From the NCBI GenBank assembly GCA_017303875.1, contig JAFLBP010000002.1:124001-188000 (forward strand): a DNA stretch of 64,000 bases, in the 5' to 3' direction. Origin of the DNA: Chitinophagales bacterium (GTDB lineage: Bacteria; Bacteroidota; Bacteroidia; Chitinophagales; Saprospiraceae). Below, in pieces: positions 52,499-61,089 of the stretch. Position 1 is the first letter of the stretch. Each line of letters begins with the position of its first letter. The translations under genes and the position numbers were made by a program. The notes under the pieces were generated by a model. That model saw nothing but the letters and a program-made list of their open reading frames with translations. It did no database searches and was not told the DNA's origin.

Positions 52499-53881
52499 TT
52501 AGTAGGTATAATTCAGAATGAGGTTGTACAGCCCCATATCCACTTTGTTGATCACATAGCGATCATTGCCGTACACCTCGCCGAGGCGCCATTTGTGCAC
52601 ATACAAAAACTGCGCGCGCAGACCTTCGAGTTGTTTGCCGAAGGTGTAGCGCAGGTCTATATTCAGTTGTCGGAAAGCAGGAAAAGCGTATTTGTTCAGC
52701 GCTGCATTTTTTACATCGGGCAGGTAGTAGTGGCCGTAGGCGAGTTCCGTTTTGAATTTACCGCTTTTATGTTGCCAGTTCAGGCGCAGGTTGGCCGAAT
52801 GGCTGTCGCCGCTGCCTTCGATGCGTTCGCGGGGCATAAAGGTAAAGAAGGGTTCGCGTCCCCACTCGCGCGGGGAAAGGAAGCGCCCTTCGGCCGTCAC
52901 GCGGGTGTAGGCGGCCGCGAGTTGCCAGGGGCCGCGTTGCCAGCCCATTTGGGCGCTCAGCGCATTGGAATGCGCATTTTTCATAAAATAAGTCTTGGAC
53001 AACTCCGCGTTGCCGCCGTCGTTAAGGGCATCCTGATGGGTGAATTGCAGGGCAAAATTCAGGCGGCTTTTATTTTTAAGGGGCAGCGAATAATCCGCTT
53101 GAGCGAGGCTGCTGTGGAAAATGTTTTCAATATAATGTTCCCAAAGCTGGATTTTGGTGTTTTTGCCTATTTTATGGGTAATGCCCAATATGGCAACGCC
53201 CTTGCTGCGCAGGTTTTCCGGGTAGCCGCTGCTGGTGCCGTCAGGGTTCAGTCCCCTGGGGTAGAGGCCGATGGATTCGCCGATGTCGTACCAGCCCACG
53301 GTGCTGCGCGGTGAAATTTTCCAGATCCAGCCGCCTTGAATTTTGGTATTTTTTACCTCGTGCAGTTCCAGCCAAAGGCCCGCTTCAGCGGTGGGTCGCA
53401 TGCGGCCATCCTGATAATTGATAAATGGCGTTTGCAATTGCTGGCGTCCGAGGGTGATGCTGGATTTGCGCCATTGGTAGCGCATCCAAAAATCGCTCAT
53501 GCGGTCGAGGTCGTATTTATTGTTGGGATCTTCCACGTCGAAGAGGCCGATTTCGTAGCGATTGACGGCGCCGGTGGCGGAGTCTTTCGCTGCCAAATCG
53601 GAAGAAGCGAGGTTGTAATGAAAAACGCCGCCGATGCCAAAGCTCAGTCCATGCCATGCCGCCGATTCGAAGTGCAGGCCGCCGCCTGCCGCCAGGGCGT
53701 AGTAGTCGCTCAGGTGGCGCGCATTGTCGGTGACCATAAAAAAAGAGCGGAAATGCCCGGAAAATTTGCCTTTCCGGAATGCCTGGTGCAGGTTGGCTGC
53801 GGGCTCCGCAGCCGCCGGATCTTGTGCAAAAAGCGTGAAAGGGAGGATGCTTAACAGGAAAAGTATCGTTGCAAAGCGCAT
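52499..53881 (-). CDS. OprD-like outer-membrane porin
   Basis: A 460-residue protein with signal peptide (TILFLLSILPFTLFAQ). Residues show alternating beta strands ending in aromatic residues, with GHFRSFFMVTD, ITLGRQQLQTPFIN and a C-terminal aromatic LILNYTY, as in OprD-type porins. The segments TVGWYDI and AHSNALSAQMGW are strand-like. Substrate unknown. The start is the ATG at 53881; the longer frame to 53950 has no signal-like start. Confidence 0.7.
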   Translation of the reverse strand: MRFATILFLLSILPFTLFAQDPAAAEPAANLHQAFRKGKFSGHFRSFFMVTDNARHLSDYYALAAGGGLHFESAAWHGLSFGIGGVFHYNLASSDLAAKDSATGAVNRYEIGLFDVEDPNNKYDLDRMSDFWMRYQWRKSSITLGRQQLQTPFINYQDGRMRPTAEAGLWLELHEVKNTKIQGGWIWKISPRSTVGWYDIGESIGLYPRGLNPDGTSSGYPENLRSKGVAILGITHKIGKNTKIQLWEHYIENIFHSSLAQADYSLPLKNKSRLNFALQFTHQDALNDGGNAELSKTYFMKNAHSNALSAQMGWQRGPWQLAAAYTRVTAEGRFLSPREWGREPFFTFMPRERIEGSGDSHSANLRLNWQHKSGKFKTELAYGHYYLPDVKNAALNKYAFPAFRQLNIDLRYTFGKQLEGLRAQFLYVHKWRLGEVYGNDRYVINKVDMGLYNLILNYTY

Positions 53882-53991
53882 AGCAGGGAATAGTATTGGT
53901 TGCCACAAAGTTCCGGCGATGCGGTTTTTAAATATGGTGACAATTATCACCAGCTACTAAACTGATCCCGATGGCCCTGCTGCACCCTTTT

Positions 53992-54110
53992 ATTTCCCGC
54001 AGAATACGCAGATTTACGCGCAGAATACACAGAGCTGTTACGCTTGTATATACAGATAGCATTGAAAATCTGCGCGATCTGCGCGTAAATCTGCGAAATC
54101 TGCGGGAAAT
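53992..54110. repeat. TCTGCGCGATC hairpin element, copy 2
   Basis: Arms start ATTTCCCGCAGAA and end CTGCGGGAAAT. The loop contains TTACGCTTGTA and CAGATAGCATTGAAAA, closely like the loop of copy 1. TTGATCTTTGGC follows as in copy 1. Confidence 0.85.
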
Positions 54111-54156
54111 TGATCTTTGGCAAGTACCTACAAGCGCAGTAGCATTTTTGCCGGCG

Positions 54157-54909
54157 CTATATCACCCCACTCATTTTACACATTAGAATAAAGTTGCTGA
54201 CAATCAGCATGGTACGCTGGAAATAATGCCGGCCATTTATCCAGGCCAATCTAAATTCGACCATGCGCAGGGGCAAAAAGAAAAAGCCGAACATAAAAAG
54301 CAGCAGAAACCAGCCGGAAGTGTCCTGCCCCGAAAACCGCAGTTGCCTGCCAAAACCATGCGTGAACATATACATACTCAGGGCCAGCATGCACAATACC
54401 AGCAAGCGTGCAGGCCAGTACCATTTCGGATTGGAACGCGCCAGCTCCGGCGCATTCAGGAATACATACAGCTTCATTTCCAACCAGATCATATACAAAA
54501 AGAGCAGGATATGCCCCCACATCCAGACAGCCGTGGGCACTTGCGGAAAACTGCTTTTCAGGAGCCGGACTGCCGGGTCAATAATCAATACCATGCGAAT
54601 GACCGTGCGGATGAGCGCCGTCGAAATACCCCAGGCGACCCAAAATTTATTTTTGCTGTTTTCGGGCCAGGCTTTATCCGGAAAACGCTTTTGGAAAATC
54701 CGAAATTCCATGCCGATGACCTGTTGCAGGGCCGGCGCTTCCAGCAACAACAGTAGCAGCAGGGGCGCGAGCATCCAGCTTTGTACCTGCAAACGGGCAT
54801 CGGCGCTGATGCCCTGTCGGAACACCCATTCTGCGAGCAAGTAGAAGAGGGTCAGTAGCAGGTTTTCGATAACGGGCGCCCAATACCGCTTATCGGATAT
54901 TCCGGTCAT
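54157..54909 (-). CDS. Membrane protein of unknown function
   Basis: A 250-residue protein with about six hydrophobic segments (for example YWAPVIENLLLTLFYLLAEW, WMLAPLLLLLLLEAPA, LLVLCMLALSMYMF). No known domain recognised. The ATG at 54909 overlaps the small gene at 54890 by 20 bases, suggesting a two-gene unit. Confidence 0.6.
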   Translation of the reverse strand: MTGISDKRYWAPVIENLLLTLFYLLAEWVFRQGISADARLQVQSWMLAPLLLLLLLEAPALQQVIGMEFRIFQKRFPDKAWPENSKNKFWVAWGISTALIRTVIRMVLIIDPAVRLLKSSFPQVPTAVWMWGHILLFLYMIWLEMKLYVFLNAPELARSNPKWYWPARLLVLCMLALSMYMFTHGFGRQLRFSGQDTSGWFLLLFMFGFFFLPLRMVEFRLAWINGRHYFQRTMLIVSNFILMCKMSGVI

Positions 54910-55123
54910 AAAACCTGCTTGGGAAGGTGCGGATTTCATCGGCAAATGCTGCCAGAAAAGGCTCGCCCTCGGCTGCAAAGCGCAATTCCTCGGCTTCATT
55001 CAGGCGCAGGCGCAGGTCGTAAACGGCTACGGTGCCACACATGACTTCCAGAATATGCCCTTCCCCGTCGGTGTACAGCACATATTCCATTCCTTTATTG
55101 ATGAGTTCTTGTAAAGCAGCCAT
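54890..55123 (-). CDS. Small protein of unknown function
   Basis: A 77-residue protein. ALQELINKGMEYVLYTDGEGH and MCGTVAVYDLRLRLNEAEEL suggest alternating helices and strands. No domain recognised. Start ATG at 55123 (MAALQEL); upstream codons to 55144 add seven residues. It overlaps the following membrane protein gene by 20 bases. Confidence 0.55.
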   Translation of the reverse strand: MAALQELINKGMEYVLYTDGEGHILEVMCGTVAVYDLRLRLNEAEELRFAAEGEPFLAAFADEIRTFPSRFYDRNIR

Positions 55124-55328
55124 TTTTCGCTTGTTTTGATGCAAATATCTTGTAATACAAACGAACGCAGCCGCTGCAATGCAGTGAATGCGTCAAACTG
55201 AACAGTGAAACTCCCAATTTTTGGAGTGAAAAATTATTCCTGCGCTGCCAGATGGTGCTTTTTGCGCAATGTTTCAGCATTCAGCAAGGTCAATACCAGG
55301 GAATTATGATATTACCTATTTTTACGCC

Positions 55329-56486
55329 ATGAAACGCGTCCACTCCATTGATTTTTTGCGCGGCCTGGTGATGGTCATCATGGCGCTCGACCATACGCGC
55401 GACCTGCTGCACCTCACGGCCCAGACCCAGGATCCCACCAACCTGTCGAACACAACGACCGCTTTGTTTCTGACGCGCTGGATCACCCATCTTTGCGCGC
55501 CCACCTTTGTGTTTTTGTCGGGCGCTTCGGCGTATTTATCGCTTAAAAACCACGGCGATTTTGCGGCAAGTCGCCGTTTTCTCTTCAAAAGAGGTTTTTG
55601 GTTGGTGCTGCTGAATTTCACGCTGGTGAACTTCGGGATTTTCCTCGATGTGCATTTCAGCGTCCTGTTTTTGCAGGTAATTGCAGCCATTGGTTTTGGG
55701 TTTATCGGACTGGCGTTGTTACTGAAATTGTCTGCGCGCACCCTGGGTATTATCGGGTTGGTGCTCATTTTCGGGCATAATTTGTTCAGCGGCGTCAGTT
55801 TTCCGCAGGGCACGCCTTTAAATGTGCTGTGGTCGGTGCTGATGGGCGCTAATTTTTATCAGATTTCTCCCAAATTCGCCTTCCTGACCACCTACCCGAT
55901 CATTCCCTGGCTGGGTATTATGCTGGCTGGTTTTGGTTTCGGCGAATTGCTAGGCAGTCCGGCCCGCAAAACCCTGTTTTGGCGCATAGCTCTGGGCGCT
56001 CTGGCGCTTTTTGTGCTGCTCAGAACCTTCAATGTGTATGGCGATCCGGCGCATTGGGCCGTCCAAAAAGACGGCTGGTTTACGGCCCTGTCGTTCATCA
56101 ATGTGAGTAAATATCCGCCGTCCCTGCTGTTTACCTTACTGATGTTGGGCATTGCGTTCCTGATCCTGTATGCGTTTGAGGGCGTGCAGAACCGCTTTAC
56201 CAAAGTGGTGGAGGTGTACGGGAAAGTGCCGTTGTTTTACTACGTCCTGCACTGGTATGTGATTCATGCGGTGGCTGCGCTGGTGTTTTTGGCGCAGGGC
56301 TATTCCTGGTCGGACCTGCAATTTTCGGGCATGGGCTTTGGTCGGCCGCAGGCGGGCGGCGGCCTGGATTTGGCGGGGACTTATTTGGTCTGGCTTGGCG
56401 TGGTGGCGCTCCTGTATCCTTGTTGCCGGTGGTACGGGCGGTACAAAATGGCGCATCCGGAGAATTGGGTGTTGCGGTATTGGTGA
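55329..56486 (+). CDS. DUF1624 / heparan-alpha-glucosaminide N-acetyltransferase-like membrane protein
   Basis: A 385-residue protein with about 10 membrane segments. The N-terminal RVHSIDFLRGLVMVIMALDH holds the conserved catalytic-type stretch with FLRGL and the acidic/His pair, TRWITHLCAPTFVFLSGASAY is the next signature, and the C-terminal VPLFYYVLHWYVIHAVA follows. Family members move acyl groups across the membrane onto glycans. Start ATG at 55329; an in-frame codon at 55269 lies upstream of the conserved start. Confidence 0.88.
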   Translation: MKRVHSIDFLRGLVMVIMALDHTRDLLHLTAQTQDPTNLSNTTTALFLTRWITHLCAPTFVFLSGASAYLSLKNHGDFAASRRFLFKRGFWLVLLNFTLVNFGIFLDVHFSVLFLQVIAAIGFGFIGLALLLKLSARTLGIIGLVLIFGHNLFSGVSFPQGTPLNVLWSVLMGANFYQISPKFAFLTTYPIIPWLGIMLAGFGFGELLGSPARKTLFWRIALGALALFVLLRTFNVYGDPAHWAVQKDGWFTALSFINVSKYPPSLLFTLLMLGIAFLILYAFEGVQNRFTKVVEVYGKVPLFYYVLHWYVIHAVAALVFLAQGYSWSDLQFSGMGFGRPQAGGGLDLAGTYLVWLGVVALLYPCCRWYGRYKMAHPENWVLRYW

Positions 56487-56848
56487 GGGCTTTGTCGGCA
56501 CGCGATTTTTGTGAGCCTTCCGGCGAACCCTGGATATACTGGTATTTGGCGCGGTGGTGGAAGGCGCCCTGCTGGGTCAGATTATTGGGTATGCGTGGAA
56601 ATGGCCGCGGGTTGAGGCGTGAGGAACCTGTTTGCCCCTTAGAGTTAACGCATCAAACTAGCTATACAACAGGTGTTTTTTGAGGTGAATTTGAATATTT
56701 TACTACTTCCCGGATTTGTCCGGGGGGTAGTCGCTCTGCTATCGGGAGTTTAAACTTTTAACTTGATAATGCCACAAAAACATGCATAAAAATGCAAAAG
56801 ACTACATAAAATCCTTTAATTGCTGGATTTCCAATTAGTTGTAAGCCA
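56487..56848. other. Gap with a decayed reading frame and a short hairpin
   Basis: Codons ending at 56622 read TLDILVFGAVVEGALLGQ and IIGYAWKWPRV, a membrane-like tail without a start, perhaps a gene remnant. CCCGGATTTGTCCGGG near 56707 forms a short hairpin. No intact gene seen. Confidence 0.35.
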
Positions 56849-59656
56849 TTAGTCCGAAGTGTCATTTGTAGTTCTTTCTGTCAAAGGAACAAACAATTGC
56901 GGATGGCTAGCTCTAAGGTGAGTTTCTATCACAGGAGGGATTCCAGTACAGCCAAAAAGTGAACGGACGCTCATGAGTTGCTCTTTAGTAAGGCCTCCTG
57001 CGCCTTTGAGGTTTGCGCCTTTGAGGTTTGCGCCTTTGAGGTTTGCGCCTTCAAGATTTGCGCCTTTGAGATTTGCGCCTTCTAGATGTGCGCCTTCTAG
57101 ATGTGCGCCTTCTAGATTTGCGCCTTCTAGATTTGCGCCTTCTAGATTTGCGCCTTCTAGACGTACGCTTTCTAGACGCGCGCCTTTGAGATGTGTACCT
57201 ACGAGTTGTGTATTTACAAGATTACTATAAGTTAATTCAGAAAATATCAAGTTTGACAAAGAAAAATCTACACCATATAAATCTTTAATATGTAGAATAC
57301 TGCCCTTAATATCTAAATAATCGAATGATTCATAGGCAAGGCAATTCTGACCATACATTCGCTGGGGCTGTAACCGAACACACCATTCCCCAAATTTTAT
57401 TCTTGTAGCTAATTTTAAAGGAGAAGGTTTTTTCGTATTTCTTGCACAGGCACTGTGTATCACCATCAACGCCTCCGAACAGTTGCGTTCAATGATACGC
57501 TCTTCAGCATGAGTGCGGCGTAATTCTATATTGGGCATTCCATCGTTGATGATTTTACTCAGTAGCCTTGCCATCACTCTTTGGCAACGTTGTATTTCTG
57601 TTATTTTTTTACTTTTTATCTCATCTCTAATAAACTCCATCAAATATGTATCAATGGCTGTCATTCCGGTGATATTGCCCCATTTTTTTAACGCTTCATC
57701 ATCACTCCAGCCCTTATCATAGTTTTTTTGTTTATCCTCCACCTGAGTCGTAATACGAAATGCCATATTGACAATCCGGGCAGCTGTCAGGTATTCACCA
57801 AAACTCTTATGGGTAAATTCAAATGTCTTGTCTCCAGAACCACTGGTACCGTGTTCCCGGAAATAAAACGCCGTTAATAATCGGATGATCCCTTTTTGGG
57901 CCTCCTGTTCGAATTTATCCATCAATGGCTTGAGGTTATTTTCTTGAATATGCTTTGTGATTCTGTCAACGGTAGTTGTTCTTATATCCCCGCTGTGCCA
58001 GGCAGAAATCGCAATTTCTTCCAATATTCTTACGAAATCATCCAGACTAAGCCCTTCGATTGCCTTGTGTTTTTGTGCGTAAGCTCTTTCGTGAACGCCC
58101 TCAATGAGGTCTTTATAAATGATGTTCAGGTTCACCCCTTTGCTAAAATCTATTTTATTGCGCACTAAGCCAAGGGCGACTAAATAGTTGAGCAAAGGTT
58201 GGGCGGTAACTTCGTCTAGTTTTTCAATCCTTAATTCTGTGGGCAGTTGGGTGTATTGAAGTCCTTTGCACAACGAAAATTTACGCCACCATTCATGGCG
58301 CTGGTCTAATTGTAGCAATTCAAAGTATTTCTTTTTGAATTCTACTTTTATGTTTTCCTTTTCTAAGAAATACGGTAGTACATACGAGATATCCTGCTCT
58401 GCGCGAAAAAGATTAGTATTTAATTGTATAGATAATTCCCGTCCGGTAATTAAAAACAAGGCTTTTATATCCTTGTCTCGGTTAATCTGGCTAGAATACG
58501 CATTTAATGCGTGGATAAAATTACCAGCTACTTCTGTAGCAAATTTACCCTGCTGCGAGAGTTCATCCAAACCATCGAAGACCAAGAGGATTTTTTCACT
58601 TCTACCTCCTCCCAGTGGGTGAAATGAAAAATCCAGTTCCGGCATTCTGCGTACAAATCGGTCAACTGCATCGGGTATGTCACCTTGTACATCAAAGTAT
58701 TGGAGTGGAATCAGGATAGTTTTTATATCATTTTTTTTTGCGCGTTCGGCGCACCACATTTTGGCAAATGATGACTTACCCGAGCCCGGGCCGCCGCTGA
58801 TAAACCGAATACACTGGCGGGCATCCTGGGTTTTTAACCATGTATCTAATGCTTCACCTAGCCAAAAAGGTGTTTTTTCTAATTTGTTATTTTCTATGCT
58901 AAGGCTTGCGCTTTCCTTTTTATCCAATACCTTTTTGGTGTAGGCCCGAAGTGGAATATAAATCTGGCGGAGGCTGAATGTTTCGGCAAATACTGGTTCT
59001 TCTATTTGTTTTTGCAAAAAAGCACTGTAACGCGCCCATTCTAACTCCCGTTTGGCTGCGGGCGTAAAGGGGGTTTCTGTTTCCTTTAATATGGTATCAT
59101 AGGTGCCAGGATAGTCTTTCCACTCTTGGTTGAGCGCCAAAACGAAGTAGGCGGGCAACCGGTTAGAAATATTATCCGCGTCTTGCTCAGTAAGCCCGGC
59201 AAATCGAAGCCAACTTTTGAAAGATTGTTTAAAATCTTCCACTAAACTAATCTGCCCCGGATTTTTGAAAAAATCACGATCAATGGAAAGTTCCTTATCT
59301 TCTAAATGTTGGTTCAGGCCATCTAAAAAAGTTACGTAGTTGGTTGAATCATACAGACTTTCATTTTCCTGATGTGTTTCATCCATTAAAAGTCGGACAT
59401 CACAAGACAAATCATGGGCGGCGTTGACCATTGCCTTGAGAATCAACTGATAGGCTAAAATACCTGGATTTTCTTGTATTTTTACAGTGTCCACCAAATC
59501 AAACAGGTCTTTTATAGTATCCTGTATCCCATCAATTTTGGTAGATGAAACGACTGCTTTAGACAGCGTAAGAAAAATCTTTTTAAAATCGAATTTTATT
59601 TGCTGATTGTACCATTTTAATGGTTTTTGTACGGATAACTTAGTAGAGTCTTTCAT
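56849..59656 (-). CDS. NACHT-like STAND NTPase with pentapeptide repeats
   Basis: A 935-residue protein, somewhat AT-rich. Residues 1 to about 280 are an unrecognised helical N-terminal domain. FISGGPGSGKSSFAK near 285-299 is Walker A; KILLVFDGLDELSQQ near 355-369 is Walker B with the double acidic NACHT pattern; FEFTHKSFGEYLTAARI near 630-645 is the winged-helix-like region seen in NACHT defence proteins. Residues about 800-885 are pentapeptide repeats (LEGAN, LKGAN). Such proteins sense phage components and trigger cell death; the N-terminal effector here is not identified. Confidence 0.82.
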   Translation of the reverse strand: MKDSTKLSVQKPLKWYNQQIKFDFKKIFLTLSKAVVSSTKIDGIQDTIKDLFDLVDTVKIQENPGILAYQLILKAMVNAAHDLSCDVRLLMDETHQENESLYDSTNYVTFLDGLNQHLEDKELSIDRDFFKNPGQISLVEDFKQSFKSWLRFAGLTEQDADNISNRLPAYFVLALNQEWKDYPGTYDTILKETETPFTPAAKRELEWARYSAFLQKQIEEPVFAETFSLRQIYIPLRAYTKKVLDKKESASLSIENNKLEKTPFWLGEALDTWLKTQDARQCIRFISGGPGSGKSSFAKMWCAERAKKNDIKTILIPLQYFDVQGDIPDAVDRFVRRMPELDFSFHPLGGGRSEKILLVFDGLDELSQQGKFATEVAGNFIHALNAYSSQINRDKDIKALFLITGRELSIQLNTNLFRAEQDISYVLPYFLEKENIKVEFKKKYFELLQLDQRHEWWRKFSLCKGLQYTQLPTELRIEKLDEVTAQPLLNYLVALGLVRNKIDFSKGVNLNIIYKDLIEGVHERAYAQKHKAIEGLSLDDFVRILEEIAISAWHSGDIRTTTVDRITKHIQENNLKPLMDKFEQEAQKGIIRLLTAFYFREHGTSGSGDKTFEFTHKSFGEYLTAARIVNMAFRITTQVEDKQKNYDKGWSDDEALKKWGNITGMTAIDTYLMEFIRDEIKSKKITEIQRCQRVMARLLSKIINDGMPNIELRRTHAEERIIERNCSEALMVIHSACARNTKKPSPLKLATRIKFGEWCVRLQPQRMYGQNCLAYESFDYLDIKGSILHIKDLYGVDFSLSNLIFSELTYSNLVNTQLVGTHLKGARLESVRLEGANLEGANLEGANLEGAHLEGAHLEGANLKGANLEGANLKGANLKGANLKGAGGLTKEQLMSVRSLFGCTGIPPVIETHLRASHPQLFVPLTERTTNDTSD
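56999..57210 (-). repeat. 15-base tandem repeats coding pentapeptides
   Basis: About 14 nearly identical 15-base units (TTTGCGCCTTTGAGG or TTTGCGCCTTCTAGA on the plus strand), each coding one LxGAN/LxGAH pentapeptide. Near-identity at the DNA level suggests recent expansion. Confidence 0.9.
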
Positions 59657-59682
59657 ATTTTTAGTTTTGTAAAAATTTTAGG

Positions 59683-59713
59683 CAAATATATACATTTTAA
59701 ATAGATTTCTCAA
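59683..59713 (-). promoter_or_regulatory. Bacteroidota-type promoter of the NACHT gene
   Basis: On the minus strand TTTTG, 20 bases, then TATATTTG (59683-59690), an exact fit to the consensus, 26 bases before the ATG. Confidence 0.75.
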
Positions 59714-60113
59714 AATGCATAAAAAAGTCTTTTAAAAATCGAAATTAGTGATCTACTCGCAAGCCCCTCCAACACAACGCACGCATGTTCAAACCTTTGA
59801 CTTTATTGAGATAAAACGTACTAAGTAGTTGAAAAAGAATACATTGTAGCGATTGAGCGCTATCCTCAAAAGTACGACCACCCACTCCTCAAAACAAACC
59901 TATATGCATCCCTCATGGCTAACTTCTTAACTTAAGTGAACGCCCGCCTCCTGCCCGCCATCCTACTTTTGCAGCATCATTTAACAACAACAAATGGATA
60001 TGCGATACTGATACTATCCCCCAAAGTGTATCACTTGAAACTCTTCACATAGCAATCAAAATTGCACTTTCAGCGTATTTAGGCGTTTAGGGGGAGTATT
60101 TTTCAGGCGTTTA
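59714..60113. other. Gene-free region with scattered TATCCCCMAAAGTA words
   Basis: No open reading frame of note. Related words occur at 59869, 60009 and 60114 (GATACTATCCCCAAAAGTA type). GGCGTTTAG occurs twice, at 60081 and 60106. Confidence 0.4.
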
Positions 60114-60361
60114 GATACTATCCCCAAAAGTATGTTAGTAAGGTAGCCCGGCCACGTAAAGTTTCACACAGATGTTACACAGATTCCCACACAGATGTTA
60201 CACAGAACATTGATTATCAAACAAATGTACCATCTGTGTAACATCTGTGTGGGAATCTGTGTAACATCTGTGTGAAACTTTACGTGGCCAGATCCCCTCA
60301 CTTACACAGAAATCTGAACAGTACCTCTTTATTTCACAGGCATACTTTTGGAGACAGTATC
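60114..60361. repeat. Nested palindrome with perfect 57-base arms
   Basis: Inner arms 60150-60206 and 60233-60289 are exact complements, starting GGCCACGTAAAGTTTCACAC and made of CACAGATGTTACA words, around a 26-base loop. Outer arms 60114-60134 and 60341-60361 (GATACTATCCCCAAAAGTATG) match at 19 of 21 bases. Reading frames across it are shadows. Confidence 0.93.
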
Positions 60362-60370
60362 CGCCTCTCA

Positions 60371-60475
60371 GATTAATTTCCCACAAATCACGCAGACTGA
60401 TTACTTTTGACGACGCAGATAACATAAAAAAATCTGCGCGATCTGCGCGTCAATCTGCGAAATCTGCGGGAAATC
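60371..60475. repeat. TCTGCGCGATC hairpin element, copy 3
   Basis: Right arm AATCTGCGCGATCTGCGCG, then TCAATCTGCGAAATCTGCGG and GAAAT, is nearly the same as in copies 1 and 2; the left arm (GATTAATTTCCCACAAATCA) is more diverged. The loop has the AACATAAAAAAA feature of copy 1. Confidence 0.8.
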
Positions 60476-60496
60476 GATCGTGGGCGTTTGCCAAAC

Positions 60497-60919
60497 TCAC
60501 TTTGTATCATTCCAATAATCCACCACCACGGCTTTGTCTACATCTTTTTTGGCGTATTGCTCCACAAAGGCCTTGTGTATGGGGTGAATCAGATAGGCGT
60601 CGCGGTCTTTTTCAGAGGCAAAGGATAAGAGGAAACAATGCGTCAGTCCTTCGCTGAGCGCTTCGGGACTGTTATTGACGCCAAATTCAAAATCGCGGAT
60701 CAGCTCCGGCAGTTGCGTTTTGAGTCCGGCGAAAGCTGTTTCCAGCGCCCGAATTTGTTCGGGTGTGCTGCCATCTTTGAATTTTACCAAAACCACATGG
60801 CGCAGCAGGCGCTGCGGCTCCGTCGCGACGGACGGCGCAGCGCCTGCTGCAGGTGGTTTGGAGGCAGGCTCGCAGGCGCTGAGGGCGGCGAGCAGGACAA
60901 AAGTGCAGAGTAATCGCAT
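60497..60919 (-). CDS. Dabb family lipoprotein (stress-responsive alpha/beta barrel)
   Basis: A 140-residue protein with signal peptide LLCTFVLLAALSAC (lipobox LSAC). LLRHVVLVKFKDGSTPEQI, LKTQLPELIRDFEFG, THCFLLSFASEKDRDAYLIHP and VVVDYW follow the Dabb pattern. Dimeric beta-barrel proteins of unclear role. Single gene. Confidence 0.9.
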   Translation of the reverse strand: MRLLCTFVLLAALSACEPASKPPAAGAAPSVATEPQRLLRHVVLVKFKDGSTPEQIRALETAFAGLKTQLPELIRDFEFGVNNSPEALSEGLTHCFLLSFASEKDRDAYLIHPIHKAFVEQYAKKDVDKAVVVDYWNDTK

Positions 60920-61040
60920 GTTGCAATAGGTAAGAAGTGTGTAAGGAGCAGCAATGATAGGAAAAATCTGTACAATGATTTTTCATCGTTTTTCAATCCG
61001 GCCTTGCCTTTGGTTTTTAATAAAACTTTTTGTGTTTAAA

Positions 61041-61072
61041 TTTGCATTTTTGCTAAACAAGCAGTATTTTTG
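61041..61072 (+). promoter_or_regulatory. Bacteroidota-type promoter of the Rpn-like gene
   Basis: TTTG (61041-61044), 20 bases, then TATTTTTG (61065-61072). The ATG lies 18 bases after the -7 box. Confidence 0.8.
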
Positions 61073-61089
61073 CAGGAAAAAATATCCCC

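Noticed and set aside
56999-57210. Regular repeats that could suggest a CRISPR array
   Set aside because: Units are contiguous, 15 bases long and without spacers; they code in-frame pentapeptides.
60198-60425. 75-codon frame on the minus strand
   Set aside because: It is a translation of the palindromes at 60150 and 60371.
60114-60475. Insertion sequence ends
   Set aside because: No transposase lies between the arms and no target duplication could be seen.
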